From positions 62,001-126,000 of the forward strand of contig NZ_JAKYXC010000002.1 in NCBI RefSeq assembly GCF_022538185.1: a DNA stretch of 64,000 bases, read 5' to 3'. Positions 19,354 through 29,553 of this stretch are shown one piece after another. Position numbers and translations under genes: made by a program. The DNA is from Microbacterium sp. CFH 31415 (GTDB lineage Bacteria; Actinomycetota; Actinomycetes; Actinomycetales; Microbacteriaceae). Within the stretch, counting starts at the first letter, position 1. The number at the start of each line of letters is the position of its first letter. The notes under the pieces were generated by a model. The model searched no databases. It was given only the letters and a program-made list of their open reading frames with translations, and was not told the DNA's origin.

Positions 19354-22209
19354 GTGGCGCCACGCGAGGCGGGCACAGCACGGCAGATCGTCGGGCGGGA
19401 CGACGTCCGGCGCCGGATCCTCGCGCGCCTGGACCCGATCGGGGGTGGGTCGGGTTCGGTCGTGCTGACCGGCGAGCCGGGTGTGGGGAAGACCACTCTC
19501 GCCAGGGACGCCGTCTCGCAGCTCGTGGATGCCGCGGTGTACGCCGGGTCATGCCTGCCGCTGTCGACCGTCTCAGTGCCGATGCTGGCTTTCCGCACGA
19601 TGTTCCGCGGCGGCGGCCCCGGAGCGCTCGTGGACTTCGACACGGCACCGGCTACGGCGCTGCTCGCCCTGGACGCGTGGCTGGACGACCGCACCGCCGA
19701 TCAGCGCGTGGTCCTGCTCGTCGACGATCTGCACTGGGCCGACAGCGCGACCCTCGACGCCGTGCTCTACCTCATGTCAGGACCTGCCGAGCGACGGCTG
19801 AGCATGGTGTCGACCGTCCGCGAGGAGCCGATCCTCACGGCGCGGCCGGTGGACCGCTGGCTGTCGAGTGCTCGGCACGTCGACTCGTGCGACGTCGTCG
19901 CCCTCGGGCCGCTCGACCGCGCAGGCACCACCGAGCAGCTGACCGACCTGCTGGGCCGATCGCCGCATCAGACCCTCGTCGAAGAGGTATGGACGCACAC
20001 GCGGGGTTTCCCCTACTTCACGGCGCTGACGGTCGAGGGCATCCACCCCGACGCGCGACATCTGCCGCCCTCGCCACCGACGCGCCTGACCGAAGCGGTG
20101 CTCGCTCCCGCACACGAACTGGGCGAGGCGGCTGCCGCTGTGCTGCGGGTGCTCGCGGTCGCGGGTCGCCCGATGACTGTGGCCGACCTGCGGCAGGTCG
20201 TGGTCGCCGTCGAGCGCGATTCGGCGCCGAACCCATCCGACATCGATCGTGCACTCGCGTCCGCCACCGAGGCGGGCGTGATCGGCATCGCCCCAGACGG
20301 CGCGCACTGGTTTCGGCATCCGCTGTCCGCAGAGCTGCTCGCCGGGGAACTCTCCGAGCGCGAGCGGACCGCCTGGCACGCGGCATTCGTCCGCCGCGCG
20401 CAGCGGCAGCCGGCGTCCGTGTCGTTCGAGGACGTCATCCGGCTCGCCGACCACGCAGCCGAGTCCGACGACCCCGAAGAAGCCTTCCGCTGGGCCGTGG
20501 CGGCATGCCGTGCGGCTCTGGCGGCGGGGAGCTACGCCCAGGCGCTGCGGTTCGCCGAACGCGCCCTCGACTTGCGCGCCGGCACGAACGGCCCCGCGGA
20601 GTCGGTCGCGGACCTGCTGGAGCTGCGCCGTCGGGCGGCGGCCGGCTGCGGCAGCGGTGACGAGCTGGGCGCCGTCGAGAGGCTCCTGGGCATCATCGGG
20701 CCGGATGAGCATGCGCGTCGGCTCGAGCTGGAGTCTCGCCGCCTGCTGCTGCGTGCCGCCGCCCAGCTGCCGGCGCCGGCCGACGACGAGGTCGACGCGC
20801 TGCGAGCTCGGATCGGGCGTGAACCTGCGGGCTGGCAGGACGCTTTCGCGCTGGCGGTCGTGTCGCTGTTCCTGCCGGGTGCCGAGGCATCGCCGGTCGC
20901 AGCGGACGCGCTCGCACTCGCTCGCACGGCGGGGGAGGACACCGCGCTGGCATGGTCGCTCGTCGCCTGTCTGCGGACGGCTGAGCGCACCGGCCACACC
21001 GCACGGGTGCGCAGTCTCGGTCCGGAGGCGCTGGGATCCGCGATGCGCATCCGCGACGGTCTTGCCCACAACCTGGTCACGCACATCGTGACATCGGCCG
21101 TACACGGCGGAGACCCGGCGGCCTTCGCCGAGGCGATCCACGGCGTGCGGGTCGGTGCGACCGGCACGCTGCCGCACTCGTACGTCGCCTGGCTGGCCAT
21201 GTGGGAGGCGACCGACTGGTTCCTGCTGGGGCGCTGGGAGCGTTGCGTCGAGGCGCTCCGGTTCACCCTGCGCCAGTACCCGGGCCGACCCGTCGACGTC
21301 ACCACGCGCGGCGTCGCCGGCTGGCTGGCGGTCCGGCAGGGCCGCCTCGAGCGAGCGCGGAGCCATTTCGCGCGAGCGGACGAGTTGATCGCCGAGGGTC
21401 GGCTCGTCCCTGCGGTGGAGGACGTGTCTGGCCGTGCCGAGCTGCAGCTGGCGCTCGGCGATACCCAGGCGGCGGCGCGCGCCGTCGAGACGATCTCGAC
21501 GTGGAGTGACGCGGATGCGGTCGAGGCCATCCCGGTCGTCGCGCGCATCCTCGCCGATCATGTGCGGGCGGGACGCGCGGAGTCGACGCTCCCTGACGTC
21601 GTCCGCAGGACGGCCCGGCGCATGCGCGTCGCCGACGGGGAGACAGTCGACGGGAGGCGGTGGTCGGCGGTGTGCTCAGCGCTGCAACGGGCGGAACTCG
21701 CCCGCGCCACCGGCCCCACCGAAGACGCGGACCTGTGGCTCGAGGCGGCGGCGGAGTGCGCTGCGGCGGAGCTGCCGTGGGAGGAGGCGTACTGCTGCGA
21801 GAAGGCCGCTGAGGCGATGCTTCTCGCGGCGCGGCCCGATCGAGCGACGGCCGCGGAGCCCCTGCGCCGCGGCGCGGCGCTCGCTGACCGGATCGGGGCG
21901 CGGCCGCTCGCCGTGTCGTTGCGCCAGCTCGCACGCTCGGCGCGGATCCCGCTGCCGGATGCCGGCGCGGAGGGCGAGGTATCCGCTCATCGTCCGCCAC
22001 CGGCGATCGATGGCCTGACTCCGCGCGAACGGGAGATCGTGCGGCTGGTCGTCGCCGGGCGCACCTACCGGGAGATCGCGGGTGAGCTGTTCGTGAGCGA
22101 GAAGACGGTCAGCTCGCACATCTCGAACGTGCTCCGCAAGACCGGAGCGTCGAACCGCATCGACCTCGCGCGCCGTGCTGCGGCGGTCACGCCCCCGTCG
22201 TCAGGGTGA
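19354..22209 (+). CDS. LuxR-family transcriptional regulator with AAA ATPase domain (LAL-like)
   Basis: 951 residues. An N-terminal ATPase has Walker A TGEPGVGKTTLA near residue 40 and Walker B VVLLVDDLHWADSAT near residue 115. A long helical TPR-like middle follows. The C-terminal LuxR DNA-binding domain reads LTPREREIVRLVVAGRTYREIA, then VSSHISNVLRKTG. These large regulators sense small ligands or partner proteins and activate nearby genes; the signal here is unknown. The start is set at GTG 19354 because homology begins there and CACACT lies six bases upstream, a variant of the local -10 pattern. The end overlaps the 3' end of the convergent acyl-CoA ligase gene by 23 bases. Confidence 0.85.
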   Translation: MAPREAGTARQIVGRDDVRRRILARLDPIGGGSGSVVLTGEPGVGKTTLARDAVSQLVDAAVYAGSCLPLSTVSVPMLAFRTMFRGGGPGALVDFDTAPATALLALDAWLDDRTADQRVVLLVDDLHWADSATLDAVLYLMSGPAERRLSMVSTVREEPILTARPVDRWLSSARHVDSCDVVALGPLDRAGTTEQLTDLLGRSPHQTLVEEVWTHTRGFPYFTALTVEGIHPDARHLPPSPPTRLTEAVLAPAHELGEAAAAVLRVLAVAGRPMTVADLRQVVVAVERDSAPNPSDIDRALASATEAGVIGIAPDGAHWFRHPLSAELLAGELSERERTAWHAAFVRRAQRQPASVSFEDVIRLADHAAESDDPEEAFRWAVAACRAALAAGSYAQALRFAERALDLRAGTNGPAESVADLLELRRRAAAGCGSGDELGAVERLLGIIGPDEHARRLELESRRLLLRAAAQLPAPADDEVDALRARIGREPAGWQDAFALAVVSLFLPGAEASPVAADALALARTAGEDTALAWSLVACLRTAERTGHTARVRSLGPEALGSAMRIRDGLAHNLVTHIVTSAVHGGDPAAFAEAIHGVRVGATGTLPHSYVAWLAMWEATDWFLLGRWERCVEALRFTLRQYPGRPVDVTTRGVAGWLAVRQGRLERARSHFARADELIAEGRLVPAVEDVSGRAELQLALGDTQAAARAVETISTWSDADAVEAIPVVARILADHVRAGRAESTLPDVVRRTARRMRVADGETVDGRRWSAVCSALQRAELARATGPTEDADLWLEAAAECAAAELPWEEAYCCEKAAEAMLLAARPDRATAAEPLRRGAALADRIGARPLAVSLRQLARSARIPLPDAGAEGEVSAHRPPPAIDGLTPREREIVRLVVAGRTYREIAGELFVSEKTVSSHISNVLRKTGASNRIDLARRAAAVTPPSSG

Positions 22210-23887
22210 GCAGGCGGTCGCGCACCTGGCGTCGCAGCACCTTGCCGATGAGCGACTTGGGCAGCTCGTCGACGACGAAGATGCGGCGAGGGACCTTGTA
22301 GGGGGTGAGGATGCCGCGCGCGAACTCGCGCACGGCCTCGACGTCGATCTCCTCGCCGGGGGCGAGCACGACAGCGGCGACCACCTCTTCGCCGCTGTGC
22401 CCGCTCGGCAGGCCGACGACTGCGGCATCCTCGACCTGGGGATGCTGACGCAGGACGTTCTCGACCTCCGTCGGAGCGACGTTGAACCCGCCCGTGATGA
22501 TGAGCTCCTTGATGCGATCGACGACGCGCACGAACCCGGCATCGTCGATCACGACGATGTCGCCGGTGCGGAACCAGCCGTCGGCGAAGACCGCCTCGGT
22601 CTCCTCGGGCTTGCCGTAGTACCCGCCGAACACCTGCGGCCCGCGCACGATCAGCTCGCCCCGCTCGCCGTGCGGCACGTCCTGGGTGGGATCATCGGGG
22701 TCGACCACACGGCACTCCGTGCCGGGCAGCGGCAGGCCGACGGTTCCGGGCACGCGATTGTCGGCGACCGGGTTCGCCATGAGCACGGGGGAGCACTCAC
22801 TGAGCCCGTACCCCTCGACGAGGTAGCCGCCCGATGCCGCCTCGAACGGCACGACGAGCTCGTGGGGGAGGGCCATGGCACCCGAGATCGCCACCTGCGT
22901 CCCGTGGAGCGACACCCCCTTCTCGCGCGCGGCCTTGAGCAGCCGATCGGCGATCGGCGGGACGAGGGGGAGGAACGTGGCCGGATGCTTCTTCGTCACG
23001 TCCAGCACCATGTCGGGGTCGAAGCGCGGGAAGAGCACGAGACGGGCGCCCATGGACATCGCGAACGTGAGGCAGAGCGTGAGCCCGTACGCGTGGAACA
23101 TCGGCAGCACCGCGTAGACGACGCATCCCTCGCCACGCACGATCGACGGCACCCACGCACGGGCCTGCGCCGCGTTCGACAGCAGGTTGCGGTGCGTCAG
23201 CGACGCGCCCTTCGGCGATCCCGTCGTGCCGCTCGTGTATTGGATGAGCGCGAGATCGTCGGTCGCGGGCTTCGGATGCGTCGCCGGCAACGGCGCCGAC
23301 CCGACGATGTCCTCCCACCCGATGGCGCCGCTGACGCGCTCTGTGAGCGCCGTTCGCGCCTCGCGTGCCTTCGAGAGCGGAAGGCGCAGCGCGAGTCGCG
23401 TCGTGAGCGGCATGGCGCGCGTGATGTCGACCGAGATCAGCGACGTGACCGCGAGGTCGGTGGGGAACTCCTGCACCGTCTTCACGACCTTCGACCACAC
23501 GATCGCGTGCTTTGCTCCGTGATCCTCGAACTGCTTGCGCAGCTCGCGCGGAGTGTAGAGCGGGTTGTGCTCGATGACCACGGCGCCCAGCCGGAGGATC
23601 GCGTAGAAGGCGGCGATGTGCTGCGGGCAGTTCGGCAGCACGATCGCCACCGGATCTCCCGCCCGCACGCCCTGCGCCCGCAGCCCGGCGGCAGCGCGCT
23701 CGATCTGCTCGTGCAGTGACCGGTACGAGGTCTCGCGTCCGAAGAACTGCAGGGCCACAGCATCCGGATAGTCCTTCGCGGACTCCTCGACGATGTCGAC
23801 GAGCGAGCCGCTGACGGGTTCGAGGTCCTGCGGCACGCCTTCGGCGTAGCTGGCGATCCACGGGCGAGGCGGGTCATAGGTCGTCAC
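22187..23887 (-). CDS. Long-chain fatty acid-CoA ligase (AMP-forming)
   Basis: Adenylates a carboxylic acid and forms the CoA thioester. 566 residues, standard for FadD-type enzymes. The phosphate-binding motif YTSGTTGSPKGAS lies near residue 215, VEGYGLSECSP near 340, GWFRTGDIVVIDD near 440, and the catalytic Lys region SLIGKVLRRQVR at the C-terminus. The GTG start at 23887 follows TAGGCT by six bases. It is divergent from gatC. The substrate is probably a medium- or long-chain fatty acid. Confidence 0.9.
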   Translation of the reverse strand: MTTYDPPRPWIASYAEGVPQDLEPVSGSLVDIVEESAKDYPDAVALQFFGRETSYRSLHEQIERAAAGLRAQGVRAGDPVAIVLPNCPQHIAAFYAILRLGAVVIEHNPLYTPRELRKQFEDHGAKHAIVWSKVVKTVQEFPTDLAVTSLISVDITRAMPLTTRLALRLPLSKAREARTALTERVSGAIGWEDIVGSAPLPATHPKPATDDLALIQYTSGTTGSPKGASLTHRNLLSNAAQARAWVPSIVRGEGCVVYAVLPMFHAYGLTLCLTFAMSMGARLVLFPRFDPDMVLDVTKKHPATFLPLVPPIADRLLKAAREKGVSLHGTQVAISGAMALPHELVVPFEAASGGYLVEGYGLSECSPVLMANPVADNRVPGTVGLPLPGTECRVVDPDDPTQDVPHGERGELIVRGPQVFGGYYGKPEETEAVFADGWFRTGDIVVIDDAGFVRVVDRIKELIITGGFNVAPTEVENVLRQHPQVEDAAVVGLPSGHSGEEVVAAVVLAPGEEIDVEAVREFARGILTPYKVPRRIFVVDELPKSLIGKVLRRQVRDRLLTLTTGA

Positions 23888-23893
23888 GTCGCC

Positions 23894-23899
23894 AGCCTA
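23894..23899 (-). promoter_or_regulatory. Leaderless -10 (TAGGCT) of the acyl-CoA ligase gene
   Basis: TAGGCT on the minus strand, six bases, then the GTG at 23887. Confidence 0.6.
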
Positions 23900-23943
23900 C
23901 GCCTCCGGGGTCAGGTGGCCACGGGCCGACGCCGCGGTCGAAC

Positions 23944-23949
23944 TAGACT
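23944..23949 (+). promoter_or_regulatory. Leaderless -10 (TAGACT) of gatC
   Basis: TAGACT is followed by two consecutive GTG codons at 23953 and 23956. The six-base spacing used elsewhere in the window favours 23956 as start. Confidence 0.6.
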
Positions 23950-23955
23950 GTCGTG

Positions 23956-24255
23956 GTGTCTGAAATCACCCCCGATCTCGTGCGCCATCTTGGTGTGCTC
24001 GCCCGGATCCAGCTGTCCGACGAGGAGGTCGAGCGCCTGACCGGGCAGCTCGACGTGATCGTCGACCACATCGCGAAGGTCTCGGAGGTCGCCACCGCCG
24101 AGGTGACCGCGACAAGCCACCCCATCCCGCTGGAGAACGTCTTCCGCCCCGACGTCGTGGGCGATCAGCTCACGCCGGCGCAGGTTCTCCAGAACGCTCC
24201 GGATGCCGCAGACGGCCGTTTCCGCGTGACCGCGATCCTCGGCGAAGAGCAGTAA
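23956..24255 (+). CDS. gatC: Asp/Glu-tRNA amidotransferase subunit C
   Basis: Small clamp subunit of GatCAB, which converts Glu-tRNA(Gln) (and, where needed, Asp-tRNA(Asn)) to the amidated form. 99 residues, typical length, with the helix [20 protein letters not shown] and the C-terminal strand [21 protein letters not shown]. The second of two adjacent GTG codons is chosen from spacing to TAGACT. gatA follows after 8 bases. Confidence 0.92.
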   Translation: MSEITPDLVRHLGVLARIQLSDEEVERLTGQLDVIVDHIAKVSEVATAEVTATSHPIPLENVFRPDVVGDQLTPAQVLQNAPDAADGRFRVTAILGEEQ

Positions 24256-24263
24256 GGACCCTC

Positions 24264-25790
24264 GTGACCGATCTGACGAAGCTGAGCGCCGCCGCGCTCG
24301 CAGACAAGCTCACCGCCCGCGAGGTCTCCAGCGTCGAGGCGACGCGAGCGCATCTCGACCGGATCACCGCCGTCGACGGCGACGTCCACGCCTTCCTCCA
24401 TGTCAGCGACCATGCGCTCGAGGTGGCCGCCGACATCGATCGCCGCCGCGCGGCGGGCGAGGGGCTCGGGCCGGTCGCCGGCGTCCCGCTCGCGATCAAG
24501 GACGTGCTCGTGACGACCGACATGCCGTCCACGAGCGGATCGAAGATCCTCGAGGGCTACATGTCGCCGTACGACGCCACGGTCGTCGCGCGCTCCCGCG
24601 CCGCCGGGCTGGTGCCACTCGGCAAGACCAACATGGACGAGTTCGCCATGGGCTCGTCCACCGAGCACTCGGCGTACGGTCCGACACGCAACCCATGGGA
24701 TCTCGACCGCATTCCCGGCGGCTCGGGCGGCGGGTCGGCTGCTGCCGTCGCCGCCTTCGAGGCGCCGCTCGCCCTCGGCTCCGACACCGGCGGCTCGATC
24801 CGCCAGCCCGCGCACGTCACCGGCACCGTCGGACTCAAGCCGACGTACGGCGGCGTCAGCCGCTACGGGGCGATCGCCCTGGCGTCCAGCCTCGACCAGG
24901 TCGGCCCCGTCACCCGCACCGTCCTCGACGCCGGGCTGCTGCACGACGTGATCGGCGGCCATGACCCCCACGACTCGACGTCGCTGTCCGACGCCTGGCC
25001 CTCGTTCGCCGAGGCGGCCCGTGAGGGCGCACGGGGCGATGTCCTCAAGGGACTCAAGGTCGGCGTGATCACGGAGCTGCCCGACGCCGGCTTCCAGCCG
25101 GGCGTCTCGGCGTCCTTCCGCAGCGCCCTCGCCGCAATGGAGGCGCAGGGTGCCGAGATCGTCGAGATCAGTGCGCCGCACTTCGAGTACGGGGTCGCGG
25201 CGTACTACCTGATCCTGCCGGCCGAGGCATCCAGCAACCTGGCCAAGTTCGACTCGGTGCGCTTCGGCCTGCGGGTCGACGTCCCCGGCGGCACGGTCGA
25301 GGACGTCATGGCCCGCACGCGCGACGTGGGCTTCGGCGACGAGGTCAAGCGCCGCATCATCCTCGGCACCTACGCCCTCTCGGCGGGCTACTACGACGCC
25401 TACTACGGCTCGGCGCAGAAGGTGCGCACGCTCATCCAGCAGGACTTCGACGCGGCGTTCGCTTCGGTCGACGTCATCGCCACGCCGTCCGCGCCGACTA
25501 CGGCGTTCCGCCTGGGCGAGAAGCTCGATGATCCGATGCAGATGTACCTCAACGATGTGACGACGATCCCCGCGAATCTCGCGGGCGTTCCGGGCATCTC
25601 GATCCCCTCGGGTCTCGCCGACGAGGACGGCCTGCCCGTCGGCATCCAGTTCCTCGCCCCGGCTCGTGAGGACGCGCGTCTCTACCGCGTCGGCGCGGCG
25701 CTCGAAGCGCTGTTGGTGGATTCGTGGGGGGCGCCGCTGCTCGAGCGCGCACCGCACCTCGGCGGCTCGACTCAGGGAGGGGCACTCTGA
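24264..25790 (+). CDS. gatA: Asp/Glu-tRNA amidotransferase subunit A
   Basis: Amidase subunit that releases ammonia from glutamine. 508 residues. The amidase-signature triad is visible: Lys79 in [10 protein letters not shown], a Ser in [14 protein letters not shown], and the nucleophile Ser178 in [12 protein letters not shown]. Second gene of gatC-gatA-gatB; its stop overlaps the gatB start (TGATG). Confidence 0.96.
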   Translation: MTDLTKLSAAALADKLTAREVSSVEATRAHLDRITAVDGDVHAFLHVSDHALEVAADIDRRRAAGEGLGPVAGVPLAIKDVLVTTDMPSTSGSKILEGYMSPYDATVVARSRAAGLVPLGKTNMDEFAMGSSTEHSAYGPTRNPWDLDRIPGGSGGGSAAAVAAFEAPLALGSDTGGSIRQPAHVTGTVGLKPTYGGVSRYGAIALASSLDQVGPVTRTVLDAGLLHDVIGGHDPHDSTSLSDAWPSFAEAAREGARGDVLKGLKVGVITELPDAGFQPGVSASFRSALAAMEAQGAEIVEISAPHFEYGVAAYYLILPAEASSNLAKFDSVRFGLRVDVPGGTVEDVMARTRDVGFGDEVKRRIILGTYALSAGYYDAYYGSAQKVRTLIQQDFDAAFASVDVIATPSAPTTAFRLGEKLDDPMQMYLNDVTTIPANLAGVPGISIPSGLADEDGLPVGIQFLAPAREDARLYRVGAALEALLVDSWGAPLLERAPHLGGSTQGGAL

Positions 25791-27307
25791 TGGCCAAGGA
25801 CAAGCTGATGGACTTCGACAAGGCCCTCGAGCTGTACGAGCCGGTGCTCGGCTTCGAGGTGCACGTCGAGCTCAACACGCAGACGAAGATGTTCTCGGGC
25901 GCTGCCAACCCGGCCCACGCCGACAATCACGGCGCCCAGCCGAACACGCTCGTCGCGCCGGTCGACATGGGCCTGCCCGGCTCGCTGCCGACGGTGAACG
26001 CCGAGGCCGTGAAGTACTCGATCAGCCTGGGCCTCGCCCTCGGCTGCTCGATCGCGCCGTCGAGCCGGTTCGCCCGGAAGAACTACTTCTACCCCGACCT
26101 CGGCAAGAACTACCAGATCTCGCAGTACGACGAGCCCATCGCGTTCGAGGGGCAGGTCGACGTCGAGCTCTCCGACGGGTCGATCGTCACGGTGCCGATC
26201 GAGCGCGCCCACATGGAGGAGGATGCCGGCAAGCTCACGCACGTCGGCGGCTCGACCGGTCGCATCCAGGGCGCGGAGTATTCGCTCGTCGACTACAACC
26301 GTGCGGGCGTGCCGCTCGTCGAGATCGTCACGAAGCCGATCTTCGGCGCCGAGCACCGCGCCCCGGAGATCGCGAAGGCGTACGTCCAGACGATCCGCGA
26401 CATCGTGATCTCGCTGGGCATCTCCGAGGCGCGGATGGAGCGCGGAAACCTCCGCTGCGATGCCAACGTCTCGCTTCGCCCGCGCGGTCAGGAGAAGCTC
26501 GGCACCCGCACCGAGACGAAGAACGTGAACTCGATGCGGTCGGTCGAGCGCGCGGTCCGCTACGAGATCCAGCGTCAGGCGGCCATCCTCGCCGCCGGCG
26601 GCTCGATCGTCCAGGAGACGCGCCACTGGCACGAGGACACCGGAACCACCTCGCCGGGACGGCCGAAGTCGGACGCTGACGACTACCGCTACTTCCCTGA
26701 GCCCGACCTGCTCCCCGTCGCACCTGCGCCGGCCCTGATCGAGGAGCTCCGGGCCGCGCTGCCCGAGCCGCCGGCTTCGCGCCGGCGCCGCCTGAAGGCG
26801 GACTGGGGCTTCACCGACCTCGAGTTCCAGGACGTCGTCAACGGCGGCCTCCTCGCCGAGGTCGAGGCCACCGTCGCCGCCGGCGCGGCGCCGGCCGCCG
26901 CACGCAAGTGGTGGACGGGTGAGATCACCCGCGTCGCGAACGCTCAGGCGCGCGAGGCCTCCGACCTCGTCACCCCGGCCGAGGTCGCAGCTCTGCAGTC
27001 GCTCGTGGACGCAGGGTCTCTCAACGACAAGCTCGCGCGTCAGGTGCTCGAGGGCGTCATCGCGGGCGAAGGCACGCCGCAGGAGGTCGTCGACGCTCGC
27101 GGACTCGCCGTCGTCTCGGATGACGGCGCGCTGATCGCTGCCATCGACGAGGCGCTGGCGTCGCAGCCCGATGTGCTCGCCAAGATCCGTGACGGCAAGG
27201 TGCAGGCTGCCGGCGCCGTCATCGGCGCCGTCATGAAGGCGATGAAGGGGCAGGCCGACGCCGCCCGCGTGCGTGAGCTCGTGCTGGAGCGCGCCTCCGC
27301 AGACTGA
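25790..27307 (+). CDS. gatB: Asp/Glu-tRNA amidotransferase subunit B
   Basis: Kinase and tRNA-binding subunit that activates the misacylated aminoacyl end with ATP. 505 residues. [22 protein letters not shown] N-terminal motif (here [18 protein letters not shown]), [32 protein letters not shown], and a C-terminal YqeY-like helical tail. The start at 25790 overlaps the gatA stop by one base and has GGGAGGGG just upstream. Confidence 0.96.
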   Translation: MAKDKLMDFDKALELYEPVLGFEVHVELNTQTKMFSGAANPAHADNHGAQPNTLVAPVDMGLPGSLPTVNAEAVKYSISLGLALGCSIAPSSRFARKNYFYPDLGKNYQISQYDEPIAFEGQVDVELSDGSIVTVPIERAHMEEDAGKLTHVGGSTGRIQGAEYSLVDYNRAGVPLVEIVTKPIFGAEHRAPEIAKAYVQTIRDIVISLGISEARMERGNLRCDANVSLRPRGQEKLGTRTETKNVNSMRSVERAVRYEIQRQAAILAAGGSIVQETRHWHEDTGTTSPGRPKSDADDYRYFPEPDLLPVAPAPALIEELRAALPEPPASRRRRLKADWGFTDLEFQDVVNGGLLAEVEATVAAGAAPAAARKWWTGEITRVANAQAREASDLVTPAEVAALQSLVDAGSLNDKLARQVLEGVIAGEGTPQEVVDARGLAVVSDDGALIAAIDEALASQPDVLAKIRDGKVQAAGAVIGAVMKAMKGQADAARVRELVLERASAD

Positions 27308-27366
27308 GACCCGCACCTTCCTGCGTCGCCTGGTGCGACGTCGGAGGGAAGGGAGAGGATCGGACC

Positions 27367-28632
27367 ATGGGACGTGGCGACGGCACCGGGCGGCTCGTGT
27401 CGCCCGACGGAGCCGACGACACCGGCACCGGCATCCTCCACGTCGACATGGATGCGTTCTACGCGTCGGTGGAGCAGCTCGACGACCCGTCGCTGGTGGG
27501 CAAGGCGATCATCATCGGCGCACCCGACGGTCGCTCGGTGGTCTCGAGCGCCTCCTACGAGGCGCGCCGCTTCGGCGTACGGTCGGCAATGCCGGTCGGG
27601 CAGGCGCTGCGACTGTGCCCCACGGCGATCGTCGTACCGCCCCACTTCGACCGCTATCTCGAGCTGTCGGGCCAGGTCATGCGGATCTTCCGCGATGTCA
27701 CCCCGTTGGTCGAGCCGCTGTCCATCGACGAGGCGTTCCTCGACGTGCGCGGCGTACGACGGCTGTGGGGGAGACCGGCGGTGATCGCGCGCGACCTGCG
27801 GGCGCGCGTCCACGCCGAAACCGGTCTGACGTGCAGCATCGGGGTCGCGGCGACCAAGCACGTCGCGAAGATGGCCTCGACGATCAGCAAGCCCGACGGC
27901 CTGCTCGTCATCGCCGAGGCCGACACGGCGGTCTTCCTCGCGCCGAGGTCGGTGCGGGCGCTGTGGGGAGTTGGCCCGAAGGCCGCCGAGGCGCTCGAGG
28001 GGCGGGGCATCCGGACGATCGGCGACGTCATCGACACGCCGCGCGATGTGCTCGACCGGGCTCTCGGTCCGGCCATGGGCGAGCGGGTCTGGCACCTCGC
28101 GCTGGGCATCGATGCGCGGTCGGTCGACACCGAGCGCGTCGAGAAGAGCGTCGGCCACGAAGAGACCTTCCATGAGGACATCGCCGATCCGCACATCCTG
28201 CGAACCGAGTTGCGACGGCTCGCCGACCGCGTGGGGGCGCGCCTGCGCGGCGGCGGGTGGGAGGCGTCCACGATCGCGATCAAGGTGCGATTCGCCGACT
28301 TCACGACGATCTCCCGCTCGCAGACCCTGCCCGAGCCGACAGCGGTCGGCCAGCGGATCGGCGACGCGGCACACGAGCTGTTCGACACCGTCGAGCGGCA
28401 TCTGCCCGTGCGCCTGATCGGCGTGCGCGCCGAGAAGCTGCGCGCAGCCGGCTCGGCGCCGCTCGCGCTGTGGGACGACGACGCCGAGTGGCGCCGCATC
28501 GAGGACGCTCTCGACGGAGCCGCGGCGAAGTTCGGCCGCGGCGCAGTCACGCGGGGCACGCTGCTCGGCAAAGCACGCGGCGGCGGCACGCTTCCCTCGA
28601 CCCCGCCGCCGCCGAAGCTCGATCAGGGCTGA
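27367..28632 (+). CDS. dinB: DNA polymerase IV (Y-family)
   Basis: Error-prone translesion polymerase. 421 residues: catalytic acidic residues in HVDMDAFYASVEQLDD and PLSIDEAFLDVRG; YEARRFGVRSAMP; SIGVAATKHVAKMAS; helix-hairpin-helix and little-finger domains with KSVGHEETF. No clear C-terminal beta-clamp peptide is visible; the tail is Pro-rich (STPPPPKLDQG). It has a GGGAGAGG site about 8 bases before the ATG. It lies 59 bases after gatB, with no SOS box that I can recognise. Confidence 0.93.
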   Translation: MGRGDGTGRLVSPDGADDTGTGILHVDMDAFYASVEQLDDPSLVGKAIIIGAPDGRSVVSSASYEARRFGVRSAMPVGQALRLCPTAIVVPPHFDRYLELSGQVMRIFRDVTPLVEPLSIDEAFLDVRGVRRLWGRPAVIARDLRARVHAETGLTCSIGVAATKHVAKMASTISKPDGLLVIAEADTAVFLAPRSVRALWGVGPKAAEALEGRGIRTIGDVIDTPRDVLDRALGPAMGERVWHLALGIDARSVDTERVEKSVGHEETFHEDIADPHILRTELRRLADRVGARLRGGGWEASTIAIKVRFADFTTISRSQTLPEPTAVGQRIGDAAHELFDTVERHLPVRLIGVRAEKLRAAGSAPLALWDDDAEWRRIEDALDGAAAKFGRGAVTRGTLLGKARGGGTLPSTPPPPKLDQG

Positions 28633-28652
28633 CACCGGCGCCGCGAGGCCGG

Positions 28653-28658
28653 TAGCGT
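28653..28658 (+). promoter_or_regulatory. Leaderless -10 (TAGCGT) of the 28665 gene
   Basis: TAGCGT, six bases, then ATG at 28665. Confidence 0.55.
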
Positions 28659-28664
28659 GGGGAC

Positions 28665-28985
28665 ATGCCCAACATCGCACTCGAGCTCGGCAAGCAATCC
28701 GCGAACTTCGGCGTCAAGAGCGCTTACGGCGAGCAGCAGGATGTCGACGGCATCCGCGTCATCCCGGTCGCGCTGACGTGGTCCGGTTTCGGCGGCGGCT
28801 CGGACGAGTCCGGCAATGGCGGTGGAGGAGGCGGCGGCTGGGCGGTCCCGGTGGGCGCGTACATCCGCCGGGGCGACGACCTGCGGTTCGAGCCGAACAT
28901 CGTCTCGCTCCTCGCTGTCGCCATCCCGTTCGTGTTCTTCGCCGGGCGTGCCCTCAGCCGTGTCATCCGCGCCCTCAAGAAGTAG
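28665..28985 (+). CDS. Small membrane-associated protein, unknown function
   Basis: 106 residues. A soluble N-terminal half with a Gly/Ser-rich loop (GGGSDESGNGGGGGGG) is followed by one hydrophobic segment (NIVSLLAVAIPFVFFAGRAL) and a basic end (RVIRALKK). No family recognised. The TAGCGT six bases before the ATG supports the start. The downstream kinase-like gene overlaps its 3' end in another frame. Confidence 0.6.
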   Translation: MPNIALELGKQSANFGVKSAYGEQQDVDGIRVIPVALTWSGFGGGSDESGNGGGGGGGWAVPVGAYIRRGDDLRFEPNIVSLLAVAIPFVFFAGRALSRVIRALKK

Positions 28986-29553
28986 CTCAGATCCGGTCTC
29001 CCGCGCCCTCGACGCCGCGACGACGGCGATCGTCGAGGCGATAACGGCACTGTCGGCGACGAACCCGGTCGTCCTCATCGACGGACGCAGCGGAGCCGGC
29101 AAGACCTCGCTCGCCAGGGCCCTGGTCGCGCGCTGGCCGCTTGCCGGCCGGGTGCAGCTGGTCGCGCTCGATTCGCTCTACCCGGGCTGGGACGGGCTCG
29201 ACGACGGCGTCGGTCTGGCGCGCGAGCAGATCCTGGTCCCGCATGCGCGGGGCCTCGTCGGTGTATGGCAGAGATGGGATTGGGATGCCGCGGGCCCGGC
29301 GGAGGCGCACGCCGTCGACCCCTCCCTGCCGCTCGTCGTCGAGGGGGCGGGCATCCTCACACCCGTGACGGCGCGGTTGAGCGACGTGCGAGTCTGGGTG
29401 GACTCGCCGGCGCCGTCGCGCAAGGCGCGCGCGCTCCGCCGCGACGGCGACGCATATCGTCCGTATTGGGAGCGCTGGGCGCGTCAGGAGGACGCCCACA
29501 TCACGCGCGACCAGCCGAGCCGGCTGGCGACGCATGTGTTCGCCGTGCCCTGA
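28960..29553 (+). CDS. P-loop ATPase, uridine kinase-like
   Basis: About 197 residues. Walker A GRSGAGKTSLA near residue 47 follows a strand VVLIDG, and LVALDSLYPGWDGLDDG resembles the uridine/nucleoside kinase substrate loop, as does VVEGAGILTP. Likely phosphorylates a small molecule, but the substrate is unknown. The start is uncertain: GTG at 28960 is proposed (26 bases inside the upstream gene); GTG at 28948 or other upstream codons are possible. It ends against the convergent DUF2017 gene with no gap. Confidence 0.65.
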   Translation: MSSAPSRSSSDPVSRALDAATTAIVEAITALSATNPVVLIDGRSGAGKTSLARALVARWPLAGRVQLVALDSLYPGWDGLDDGVGLAREQILVPHARGLVGVWQRWDWDAAGPAEAHAVDPSLPLVVEGAGILTPVTARLSDVRVWVDSPAPSRKARALRRDGDAYRPYWERWARQEDAHITRDQPSRLATHVFAVP

